Shown here piece by piece: positions 7,951 to 16,625 of a stretch of 16,625 nucleotides of DNA. The notes beneath the pieces were generated by a model that ran no database searches, was not told where the DNA came from, and was given only the letters and a program-made list of their open reading frames with translations. This stretch comes from an uncultured Collinsella sp. (GTDB lineage Bacteria > Actinomycetota > Coriobacteriia > Coriobacteriales > Coriobacteriaceae). The stretch lies in the NCBI GenBank assembly GCA_934675795.1, contig CAKURW010000041.1, forward strand, positions 1-16,625. The letters are read 5' to 3'. Each line of letters opens with the position of its first letter. Position 1 is the stretch's first letter. The position numbers and the translations under genes are program-made.

Positions 7951-10280
7951 GTCTTGGGCTTAAAGGTCCGCAGACGTAGCGCGTTGCTTACGACACAGAC
8001 GCTCGACAGGCTCATGGCCCCCGCGCCAAACATCGGCGAGAGCTGCCAGCCGGTGAGGGGGAAGAACACGCCCGCGGCCAGCGGAATGCCGATGCCGTTG
8101 TAGAACAGCGCCCAGAACAGGTCCTGCTTGACGTTGCGGATCGTGGCGCGCGACAGCTCAATAGCGCGGGCGACATCCATAAGATCGCTGCGCATGAGCA
8201 CCACGTCGGCACCCTCCTTGGCGATGTCGGCGCCGGTACCGATGGCAAGGCCCACGTCGGCGCGCGCCAGGGCGGGGGAGTCGTTGATACCGTCGCCCAC
8301 CATGGCGACCTTGCCGCCCGCGTCCTGCAGTTCGCGCACGTGGCGCTCCTTGTCGGCGGGTAGAACGTCGGCGATGACCTGCTCGCTGGTGAGCCCCACG
8401 CGGCGGGCGATGGCCTCGGCCGTCACGCGGTTATCGCCGGTGAGCATGCGCACGTCGACGCCGAGCGAGCGCAGCGCGGCAATGGCTCTGGCACTCGTCT
8501 CCTTAACCTCATCGGCCACGGCAATGGTACCGGCAAGCTCACCGTTCTTGGCAAAGAACAGCGGCGTCTTGCCCTCGGCGGCAAATTGCTCGGCGAGCCC
8601 CTCGGGCACGGTGACTCCCAGCTCGTTCATCAGCTGCACGTTGCCGGCGGCAATGGCGTTTTGACCTTCGCGCGCCGTGACGCCACGGCCGGGCACGGCG
8701 GCAAAGTCCTCGACCATGCGCGCGACGATTCCGCGTGTCTCGCACTCGGCCATAATCGCCTCTGCCAGCGGATGCTCGCTCTGGCGCTCCAGTGCGGCGG
8801 CCAGCTTGAGCAGCGCTTTCTCGCTCATGACGGGCGCGCCGTCGACGCGCTCGGCAACCACAATGTCGGTTACGGCCGGCTTGCCGCGGGTAACGGTGCC
8901 CGTCTTGTCGAGCACCACGGTGCCCACGTTGCGCAGATTCTCCAGCGCCTCGGCGCTCTTAAACAGAATGCCCATCTCGGCGCCCTTGCCGGTGCCGACC
9001 ATAATGGCGACCGGCGTGGCCAGGCCCAACGCGCACGGACAACTGATCACCAGCACGGCCACGGCGGAGGTGAGCGCTTCGTTGACGCTGCCGGTCAGTA
9101 CCATCCACGCCACAAAAGTCACGGCCGAGATCGCAAACACGACGGGTACGAACACGCCGGCGACCTTATCGGCCATGCGGGCGATGGGCGCCTTGGTGGC
9201 GTTGGCGTCCTCGACGAGCTGGATGATCTTGGCGAGCGACGTGTCGGCGCCCACGCGCGTGGCACGGAAGGTAAACGATCCGGTGCGGTTGACCGTGGCG
9301 GCGTTGACGGTGTCGCCGGCGGTCTTTTCCACAGGGATGGACTCGCCGGTCAGCGCGCTTTCATCGACGGCCGAGGCGCCCTCGAGTACCACGCCGTCGA
9401 CGGGGATGGACTCGCCGGGGCGCACGCGCAGCACCTGGCCGGGCAGGATAGCATCGACGTCGACGGTGGTCTCGCTGCCGTCATCGGCCACGACGGTCGC
9501 GGTCTTGGGCGCCAAGTCGATCAGCGCCTCGATGGCACCGCCGGTCTTGGACTTACTGCGCGTCTCGAGGTATTTGCCCACGGTGACGAGCGACAGGATC
9601 GTGCCGGCACTCTCAAAATACAGGTTGTCCATGCCCGTCATCATGGCATTGTGGACCTGCCCGGCGGCCAGCTGGTCGGCCATGATAAACATAGCGTAGA
9701 GCGACCAGGCGATGGAGGCGGTGGCGCCCACGGCAATAAGGGCGTCCATGGTGGGCGCGCCGTGCGCGAGCGATTTAAACCCGTTGATAAAGTACGCGTC
9801 GTTGACGTAGACGATGGGGGTGAGTAGGACGAGCTCAGTGAGGGCGAGCGTCATGCTGTGGGTGTGGTCGGTGAAGACGCCGGGCAGTGGCCAACCGAGC
9901 ATGTGCCCCATGCCTATGTAGAACAGCGGGATGAGGAAGACGATTGAGACGATGAGGCGGGTGCGCATGGCAGAGGCGGCGGCCTCCAACTTTTTGGTCG
10001 GCGACTCCATATGGGCGGCGCCGGACCTGGCTTGCGTACTGCCGCTTTGGGCGGCGTCGGTGCCCGTGCTGACGGGTGAGGCCGAGTAGCCAGCGCGGTC
10101 GACGGCGGTGCAGATATCGTCGGGGGAGACCTGCGCAGGGTCGTAGTCCACCAGCATAGAGCCGGCGAGCAGATTGACCGCGACGCTCTCGACGCCGTCG
10201 AGCTTGCTCACGGCGCGGTCTACGTGCGCCTGGCAGGCGGCGCACGTCATGCCACCCACATCGAATTTATCTTGAGCCAT
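7941..10280 (-). CDS. copA: Copper-exporting P1B-type ATPase
   Basis: This 779-aa inner-membrane pump exports Cu(I) using ATP. In order: one N-terminal HMA domain with GMTCAAC (Cys13, Cys16); paired membrane helices; an actuator domain with TGESIPVEK; the metal-channel motif CPC (414-416, in [11 protein letters not shown]); the phosphorylation site DKTGT (Asp458); the nucleotide-domain SEHPLAEAI; the hinge GDGIND (662-667); and last helices with YNGIGIP and [16 protein letters not shown], the Tyr-Asn and Met-Ser-Ser pattern of Cu(I) pumps. The frame continues upstream to 10322, but ATG 10280 is chosen because AAAGGAG (10286-10292, minus) precedes it and the HMA domain starts there. A CsoR-type operator lies upstream. 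copZ and csoR follow on the same strand. Length and motifs are complete. Confidence 0.97.
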   Translation of the reverse strand: MAQDKFDVGGMTCAACQAHVDRAVSKLDGVESVAVNLLAGSMLVDYDPAQVSPDDICTAVDRAGYSASPVSTGTDAAQSGSTQARSGAAHMESPTKKLEAAASAMRTRLIVSIVFLIPLFYIGMGHMLGWPLPGVFTDHTHSMTLALTELVLLTPIVYVNDAYFINGFKSLAHGAPTMDALIAVGATASIAWSLYAMFIMADQLAAGQVHNAMMTGMDNLYFESAGTILSLVTVGKYLETRSKSKTGGAIEALIDLAPKTATVVADDGSETTVDVDAILPGQVLRVRPGESIPVDGVVLEGASAVDESALTGESIPVEKTAGDTVNAATVNRTGSFTFRATRVGADTSLAKIIQLVEDANATKAPIARMADKVAGVFVPVVFAISAVTFVAWMVLTGSVNEALTSAVAVLVISCPCALGLATPVAIMVGTGKGAEMGILFKSAEALENLRNVGTVVLDKTGTVTRGKPAVTDIVVAERVDGAPVMSEKALLKLAAALERQSEHPLAEAIMAECETRGIVARMVEDFAAVPGRGVTAREGQNAIAAGNVQLMNELGVTVPEGLAEQFAAEGKTPLFFAKNGELAGTIAVADEVKETSARAIAALRSLGVDVRMLTGDNRVTAEAIARRVGLTSEQVIADVLPADKERHVRELQDAGGKVAMVGDGINDSPALARADVGLAIGTGADIAKEGADVVLMRSDLMDVARAIELSRATIRNVKQDLFWALFYNGIGIPLAAGVFFPLTGWQLSPMFGAGAMSLSSVCVVSNALRLRTFKPKTAR

Positions 10281-10327
10281 GGCTTCTCCTTTCTGTGACG
10301 TAGTGTCGGAAATGTTAACCATCCGAT

Positions 10328-10358
10328 ACTATACACCCATACCCCCTGGGGGTGTCTA
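10328..10358 (-). promoter_or_regulatory. copA promoter candidate with CsoR-type operator
   Basis: ACCCCCTGGGGGT (10341-10352 with flanks at 10340-10353) is a G/C-tract palindrome of the kind bound by CsoR repressors. A second half-site pair, ACACCC (10333-10338) and GGGTGT (10350-10355), overlaps it. On the minus strand TATAGT (10328-10333) is a -10 candidate and TAGACA (10353-10358) a -35 candidate, 19 nt apart, so the operator fills the spacer. It lies about 50 nt before the copA start codon. With csoR in the same cluster, copper-induced derepression is the simplest reading. Confidence 0.75.
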
Positions 10359-10434
10359 ATGGAGATGAAAATGTATGACATTCTATTATTGGTCGAGGTG
10401 ACAGCCAGTTCGGCGGACCGTAGCCAGTCTAATG

Positions 10435-10652
10435 TCTCAATCTGTAACATCTGGGGACCGTTTTGCCTGCTAGATGTTACAGATCGAGACAGACTGTCCG
10501 CGGTCAACTCAAATGTCTTGATCTGTAACATCTAGAGAGGTTTTTAACCTCTTACTGTTACAGATTGAGATGTTGTCTCGCGGGGTTGGGGGTTTTGTCT
10601 CGTTCTGTAACATCTAGACCTGTATCTGCCGAGCTGGTGTTACAGATCGAGA
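10435..10652 (+). repeat. Hairpin array C: three 15-25-15 units
   Basis: Units lie at 10435-10489, 10516-10570 and 10598-10652 (period 81 and 82). Unit 1 has one A-C mismatch, but its stem extends three more pairs inward (ACATCT with AGATGT). Unit 2 pairs with two G.T wobbles and its loop contains a nested stem, AGAGGTT with AACCTCT. Unit 3 has one T-T mismatch. The array lies between the 3' end of the kinase gene and the copA promoter, both minus-strand genes, yet the units point the same way as in arrays A and B. Confidence 0.95.
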
Positions 10653-10695
10653 CAATTGCCGGGGAGGGGTCCCGTCACGGCAAGACGCCCGCTCC

Positions 10696-12780
10696 CTAGA
10701 TGCAGAACCCGGGGATCACGCAGGTTCGCTTGCTTGGCTTTTCCGCAGGCGTTGCGTACGTAAAGACGTCGCCGTCGTAGCCCACACGGTTCATATAGAG
10801 CGTGCCTTCGCTCTCCGATGTGTCGGGACTCACCGTTCGTTCCCACCAGCAGGTGTCCTTGCCCTTCCACTGGCGGACCATCGTCTCGTTCGTGGAATAC
10901 GGGCTCACCTTGAGCTCGCGGAAGAGCTGATACTCCTTGCCCTCGCCGTTGTAGATGTCTGCCAGGTAGTGATAGCCCTCGGCAAACGAATCGGGCGGTT
11001 GCGTACCGCACAGCTCGACCATGGCGGGTAGCCAAAGGGTTGCGGGCAACTCGCTCAGACACGATGCGCTTCTGGCAGCGCCAACGTTATTCGAGATCTT
11101 TTTGACAGATTTGATGAGCGCGCGCAACTCGTTGGGTAGCAGCTTAAGGCCGTCGCCGTTGAGCCATCCCCGCAGCTCGCAATCTGCCCAGCCGGCGCTC
11201 GGCGGTTCAGCCGTAGCGTTGCGCTCGGCAATACCCGCGTCGAACATAAACGTCAGCCCGGCCTTGCCCGTCCCGTCCAGAAGCTCATCGTGGCGGATGC
11301 CCACAAGCTGCGCGCCAACTTGCAGTCCGTTGGTGAGCGTGACACGCTTGGTGCACGGATAGGGGATATGCCCATCAGCGTCGAGCAGGTGGTAGCGCTT
11401 GGCAATCTCGCGTGCCTCGCTACGGGTCTCGGCGGCCTTAATCTTGAGCGAAATCTCCTGCAGCTGGTCCCAAGTGTAGTCGTCAAGCGAACCGCGGATG
11501 CCGTCCAGGTAGTCGGGGATGCCAAAGCCATGGGTTGCCGCGCCAACGACGCCGAGCCCCGCAACGACCGCAACGACGCCGCCGATAATAAAGCGGCGGC
11601 GGGTCATGGCATCGTGGCGGGCCTGATTCAAGATCTCTCGTGCGCGCTTGCCGGCGACGTCGACCTTAAGGTGCGTGCCAGAATCGATATCAATCGCGGC
11701 CTCGTCTCCTGTGCCTTCGCGGCCCTCGGATTCGGCATCGGTGAGGTATGCCGAGAGCACCTCGAGCATCTGCTGCTCGGTGGGACGATCGCACTGCTCG
11801 ACTGAGAGACCCTTCATGATGATTTGGACGAGCGCTTCATCGCCCTCGCAGCGCGGCTCGAGCGGTGCCGGCTTGGTCTTGGTCTTTACGAGATAGAACG
11901 AGCCGGTTGCAGCGGCGTCCGTCGACTCAAAGTCAAACGGTTTGCGACCGCTGTAGAGCTGGTACAGAATGCTCGAAAGCGCATAGACGTCGATTGCCGG
12001 CGAACGGCGAAGGGCCGCGATGCCTTCGATATCCTGCGTGAGCATCTCGGGCGCGGCGTATGCGGGCGTGGCAAAGCGCCAGATGTCGGCGCGCCGGGTG
12101 ATCGTGTCGTCGCCGAGAGCCATGGTCGCGGAGCCCATGTCGATGAGGCAGGGGTCAAAGGAGCAATCGGCAATCTGCTGCTCGAGCGTTCGGCTGGTGG
12201 TGCGGAACATGATATTGGCAGGCGACAGGTCGCGATGGACGACCGGATTCACGAGCCCCTGGGTCATCAGGAGTGCGCGAAGCACGGCGTTTCCAACGGC
12301 GGCGACCATCTGGGTAGTCAGCCCGCCCGAGGCGTCGTGCGGAAGCAGGGGCAGCGCCTGCTTGAGTGAGGTGCCCTCGACCCACTCCATGAGGATGAGC
12401 GGGTCATCCTCGCACGATCCGTAGCCATAGACGCGCGGAAATCCGCGCAGGTGCGAGACGGTACACAGATGACGGTACTCCTCAAACAGCGCAGCGGTGT
12501 TGGCCAGGTGCGCTGCCGATTGCTCGGCGGAGCGGTCGGGGGCTTGGCCGGAAAGGATGGCGTTGTCCTTGAGTAACTTGACGGCAAAGACCTCGCCGCT
12601 CGTGTTGGTCGCGCGAAGCACGTGTCCGATATTGCCGTCGTCGCGGTGCACCGTTTGAAGAATAAGCGTCATAAACCGGCGCTTGGCGTCGTCCTCGGCG
12701 CTGGGGTCGACCGCCACGGCGGTATCGAACGTGTCAAGACGGATGAGTTTGTCGCCATAGGCGCTATCGGTAGTATCCAT
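10696..12780 (-). CDS. Membrane Ser/Thr protein kinase with DUF6273-like C-terminal domain
   Basis: This 694-aa protein has a cytoplasmic eukaryotic-type kinase domain (about residues 45-350), a single membrane helix (about 397-420, FIIGGVVAVVAGLGVVGAA) and a C-terminal domain that should lie outside the cell. Kinase residues seen are Lys68 (VFAVKLL), HRDLSPAN (182-189, Asp184) and Asp214 in IDMGSA, where Met replaces the usual Phe of DFG; AYAAPE is the end of the activation segment. The outer part, with WADCELRGWLNGDG, ATLWLPAMVELCG, CWWERTVSP and a final IPGFCI, resembles DUF6273 domains common in Coriobacteriia. No PASTA repeats are present. ATG 12780 has AAGGA (12786-12790) 5 nt away; the longer frame lacks such a site. 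The FHA gene just upstream suggests a kinase-phosphoreader pair. Ligand and targets are unknown. Confidence 0.9.
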   Translation of the reverse strand: MDTTDSAYGDKLIRLDTFDTAVAVDPSAEDDAKRRFMTLILQTVHRDDGNIGHVLRATNTSGEVFAVKLLKDNAILSGQAPDRSAEQSAAHLANTAALFEEYRHLCTVSHLRGFPRVYGYGSCEDDPLILMEWVEGTSLKQALPLLPHDASGGLTTQMVAAVGNAVLRALLMTQGLVNPVVHRDLSPANIMFRTTSRTLEQQIADCSFDPCLIDMGSATMALGDDTITRRADIWRFATPAYAAPEMLTQDIEGIAALRRSPAIDVYALSSILYQLYSGRKPFDFESTDAAATGSFYLVKTKTKPAPLEPRCEGDEALVQIIMKGLSVEQCDRPTEQQMLEVLSAYLTDAESEGREGTGDEAAIDIDSGTHLKVDVAGKRAREILNQARHDAMTRRRFIIGGVVAVVAGLGVVGAATHGFGIPDYLDGIRGSLDDYTWDQLQEISLKIKAAETRSEAREIAKRYHLLDADGHIPYPCTKRVTLTNGLQVGAQLVGIRHDELLDGTGKAGLTFMFDAGIAERNATAEPPSAGWADCELRGWLNGDGLKLLPNELRALIKSVKKISNNVGAARSASCLSELPATLWLPAMVELCGTQPPDSFAEGYHYLADIYNGEGKEYQLFRELKVSPYSTNETMVRQWKGKDTCWWERTVSPDTSESEGTLYMNRVGYDGDVFTYATPAEKPSKRTCVIPGFCI

Positions 12781-12812
12781 GGCGTTCCTTTGTCTGGCAT
12801 GGGTTGCTGCGC

Positions 12813-12873
12813 GTATACGTGGGCAGTGTGGATATCGGTAAAGTACCATGATAGCCACACTGCCCACGTATAC
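12813..12873. promoter_or_regulatory. 19-bp perfect inverted repeat upstream of the kinase gene
   Basis: GTATACGTGGGCAGTGTGG (12813-12831) and its exact complement (12855-12873) flank 23 nt that contain a smaller hairpin GGTA-AAG-TACC (12837-12847). It lies 33 nt before the kinase start codon in the gap after the FHA gene. TATCAT on the minus strand (12848-12853) in the loop could be a -10 box, so the arms may be paired operator sites. There is no T tract, so it is not a classic terminator. Confidence 0.7.
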
Positions 12874-12918
12874 CGCTGAGTATTGTCGTTTACGACGCAG
12901 AAGGTAGAAGACGAAAGA

Positions 12919-12949
12919 CGGACGGCGACCGTCTTGCGATCGCCGTCCG
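12919..12949 (-). terminator. Probable terminator of the FHA gene
   Basis: CGGACGGCGA (12919-12928) pairs perfectly with TCGCCGTCCG (12940-12949) across an 11-nt loop. It starts 2 nt after the FHA stop codon on the minus strand and is followed there by a T-rich run (TCTTTCGTCTTC). It suggests that the FHA and kinase genes are at least partly separate transcripts. Confidence 0.65.
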
Positions 12950-12951
12950 CG

Positions 12952-13914
12952 CTAGTCCACAATGACAAGGAATGTCGTGTAGAGACCCAGATGGAGCCTG
13001 TCGCTGTTTTCGATTTCCACCGGGGGATAGATTTTGCCGGGCTCGCGTTGGTCGCGCGGCGGCTCGATTACGATATCGCCGTCGCCCGCGCCTGATTCGA
13101 GCACTGTGCCGTTGGTCGACCCAAGGCCCTGGGCGTACCAGTGTCCGCCTTCGAGCCAAATGCGGAGATGCTCGCGCGATGCATCAGCGCCTACATCGGT
13201 GATGCTGGGCGAGGTTTTGGGCAAGGACCCAATTACCGTGCCGCGCGGATCGCGTGTGAGGGGATGGATTTGCATGTCGGCGCAGTTGTCGGCATGGGTT
13301 CTGAGCAGACCGAGGTTGGGGGCGACAGTGCGCGGCTGCTCCAGGCTGCTCATAAAGCCACGTCCGACGGTAGTTTCGGTGGTGCCAAAGTGCCCGCCTG
13401 TCTTGCTGTCGCAAAAGCGCTCGACGGTGGCCACGCCTTGGATGGGGTCAGCGAGCGCCCCCGTTGCCACAAAGAGCATAAGGTAAAGCGTACTCTTCTC
13501 GCGCACGGCATTGCCGTCAAAGTTGTCGATGTGATTGAGGGCATTTGCATATAGGCGGCTGTCCAGCTTGTAGCTGGCGAGAGCCGACATCATTTCGTTG
13601 GCGGCCGGGCCGCGATAGTGCTCGGCGATTGCCTGATAGGCGGACTCGCCGCCGCCGAGCTTGCTGCAGATTGCCGCGGAAAGATTGAGCGTGGTGACGG
13701 CAAAGTCGCTGTAGATGGCGGGCGCGCACTGGTCAGGCTCGCGATGGACGATGTAACGGGTAAGATACGAGCGGTTGGAAGAGCATTTCTCGAGCAGGGT
13801 AGTGCCGAGATAAGAGTTTCCATTGATGAGCATTCGGGCGATCTCGAGATGTTTAAGACCGCCGAACGAGCGAATATCGTTATAGAGGACCGAGCAAGGC
13901 GTCTCTGCTGCCAC
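12952..13914 (-). CDS. FHA-domain protein with helical N-terminal region
   Basis: This 320-aa soluble protein ends in a forkhead-associated domain (about residues 225-315), which binds phosphothreonine peptides. The hallmark residues are seen: SREHL (246-250), GSTNGT (265-270), and a final strand LGLYTTFLVIVD. The long N-terminal part is helical, with no family I recognise (ARMLINGNSYLGTTLLEKC, NEMMSALASYKLDSRLYANAL). The start is set at GTG 13914 because AAGGAGG (13920-13926, minus) lies 5 nt before it; the longer frame begins with TTG at 13944 and has no such site. It is followed by a likely terminator and then the membrane Ser/Thr kinase, so it is a good candidate substrate or reader of that kinase. 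It may report phosphorylation to a partner bound by its N-terminus, but that is inference. Confidence 0.9.
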   Translation of the reverse strand: MAAETPCSVLYNDIRSFGGLKHLEIARMLINGNSYLGTTLLEKCSSNRSYLTRYIVHREPDQCAPAIYSDFAVTTLNLSAAICSKLGGGESAYQAIAEHYRGPAANEMMSALASYKLDSRLYANALNHIDNFDGNAVREKSTLYLMLFVATGALADPIQGVATVERFCDSKTGGHFGTTETTVGRGFMSSLEQPRTVAPNLGLLRTHADNCADMQIHPLTRDPRGTVIGSLPKTSPSITDVGADASREHLRIWLEGGHWYAQGLGSTNGTVLESGAGDGDIVIEPPRDQREPGKIYPPVEIENSDRLHLGLYTTFLVIVD

Positions 13915-14094
13915 GGATACCTCCTTTGATTGCTTCCTAGCCAATATGGCGATAGGAATTAATGGCCCCCGGTGGGCGACGTATTAAATGGCTGCGCAAT
14001 ATATAGCGTAACCAAAGCAACATTATAGGCCACATGTTCGAAATTGCAGGAAGACTGAGAGATTTGGTTTGGACTGGACGGAAATCCCCCTCTG
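13915..14094 (-). promoter_or_regulatory. Upstream region of the FHA gene with -10 candidate
   Basis: On the minus strand TATAAT (14022-14027) is a good -10 match about 110 nt before the GTG start; no convincing -35 box was found. AT-rich CGCAATATATAGCG lies at 13995-14008. No small gene is seen here. The strong Shine-Dalgarno at 13920-13926 decides the FHA start. Confidence 0.4.
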
Positions 14095-14230
14095 TCTTGA
14101 TCTATAACAATTAGGACCGATTTTACTCGGTAACTGTTACAGATTGAGACGTTTGTGAACCGTGTCGACCGTTTGTCTCGATCTGTAACACGTAGAGGAA
14201 GATTTGCCCTGTAGATGTTACAGATTGAGA
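14095..14230 (+). repeat. Hairpin array D: two 15-25-15 units
   Basis: Units lie at 14095-14149 and 14176-14230 (period 81). Unit 1 is the most diverged: its left arm reads TCTTGATCTATAACA, pairing with two G.T wobbles and one A-C mismatch, and its loop has a nested stem ACCGA/TCGGT (14116-14120, 14127-14131). Unit 2 pairs with one G.T wobble. The array lies between the divergent FHA and DEAD-box genes, so a simple role as transcription terminator does not explain its position. Confidence 0.95.
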
Positions 14231-14308
14231 CAATCGGCCGGGCCCACCTCGAGCCCGCCCCGTTCGCTTCGTCATCTGTGGTTTACGTGGGGGCATGCGA
14301 AGCGCGGG

Positions 14309-14511
14309 TATACTAACCGGCGGCGAATCTGCTCCATCGCTTAGGGCCGCTGCGTCTGGACGGCGCGTGATAGGGCTGCCAAAGCGATCGCCAGCGTGCT
14401 GAGCAACGTCCTCTCTGTGCGCACCTTTTTGTATGTATTAGCGCACTACCAAGCACGCCCGCGCGGCCACATGCCGTGCCCATAACGCGTGCAGATAAGG
14501 AACAACAACAT
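14309..14511 (+). promoter_or_regulatory. Candidate promoter and structured leader of the DEAD-box gene
   Basis: TATACT (14309-14314) is a -10 candidate, which would give a leader of about 190 nt. The leader can fold: ATCGCTT (14336-14342) with AAGCGAT (14382-14388), enclosing GCCG/CGGC (14346-14349, 14361-14364). Further on GTGCGC (14417-14422) can pair with GCGCAC (14441-14446). Long structured leaders are known for cold-shock RNA helicase genes in other bacteria. No known riboswitch pattern was recognised, and 14231-14308 shows nothing clear. AAGGA (14497-14501) is the ribosome-binding site. Confidence 0.4.

Positions 14512-16625
<2,114 letters not shown>

Noticed and set aside
8586..9827. 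Plus-strand frames of 413 and 340 codons inside copA
   Set aside because: CopA is complete on the other strand; these are low-complexity shadows.
10247..10531. Minus-strand 94-aa frame across array C and the copA start
   Set aside because: It runs through the hairpins and the copA promoter, and repeats the MLQIE peptide of the arm sequence.

Overview
The window reads as chromosomal DNA from a GC-rich, gut-type actinobacterium of the Coriobacteriia, most like Collinsella. This is inferred from codon and base composition, the GltB/GltD pair, a Ser/Thr kinase with a DUF6273-like tail, and the many intergenic palindromes. There was no database search. No rRNA, tRNA, CRISPR array or transposase gene was seen.

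Layout, left to right. (1) 1-2249: the 3' end of gltB and all of gltD (glutamate synthase), closed by a hairpin terminator. (2) 2562-3269: an unrecognised 235-aa protein. (3) 3292-4911: an AbiEi/DUF559-type protein with a PD-(D/E)XK-like C-terminus, bracketed by two related hairpin arrays (A with four units, B with three). (4) 5066-6436: a metal-dependent amidohydrolase behind a palindromic operator candidate, ending at a bidirectional terminator shared with a convergent small membrane/zinc-ribbon gene (7070-6597). (5) 10280-7247, minus strand: a copper module copA-copZ-csoR with a CsoR-type operator in front of copA. (6) 13914-10696, minus strand: an FHA-domain protein followed by a membrane Ser/Thr kinase, a likely signalling pair. 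(7) 14512 to the right edge: a DEAD-box RNA helicase with a long basic Arg/Gly tail, cut by the window end.

The most unusual content is between the genes. Twelve copies of one hairpin unit occur in four clusters (A 3292-3587, B 4695-4911, C 10435-10652, D 14095-14230). Each unit has a 15-nt arm near TCTCGATCTGTAACA, exactly 25 nt of variable sequence, then the inverted arm. Units are 80-82 nt apart. Arms show compensatory changes and mostly G.T wobbles on the + strand, and all units point the same way whatever the direction of nearby genes. Cluster B is an ordered copy of the last three units of cluster A, so the AbiEi/DUF559 gene lies between long direct repeats; its best Shine-Dalgarno site and start codon lie in the loop of the last upstream unit. 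Other palindromes (7117-7247, 7851-7950, 6452-6482, 2201-2249, 12813-12873) look like separate families or single sites.

The genes form several independent modules: nitrogen assimilation, copper export with its sensor, phospho-signalling and RNA remodelling. The hairpin family is the only thing linking several of the intergenic regions.
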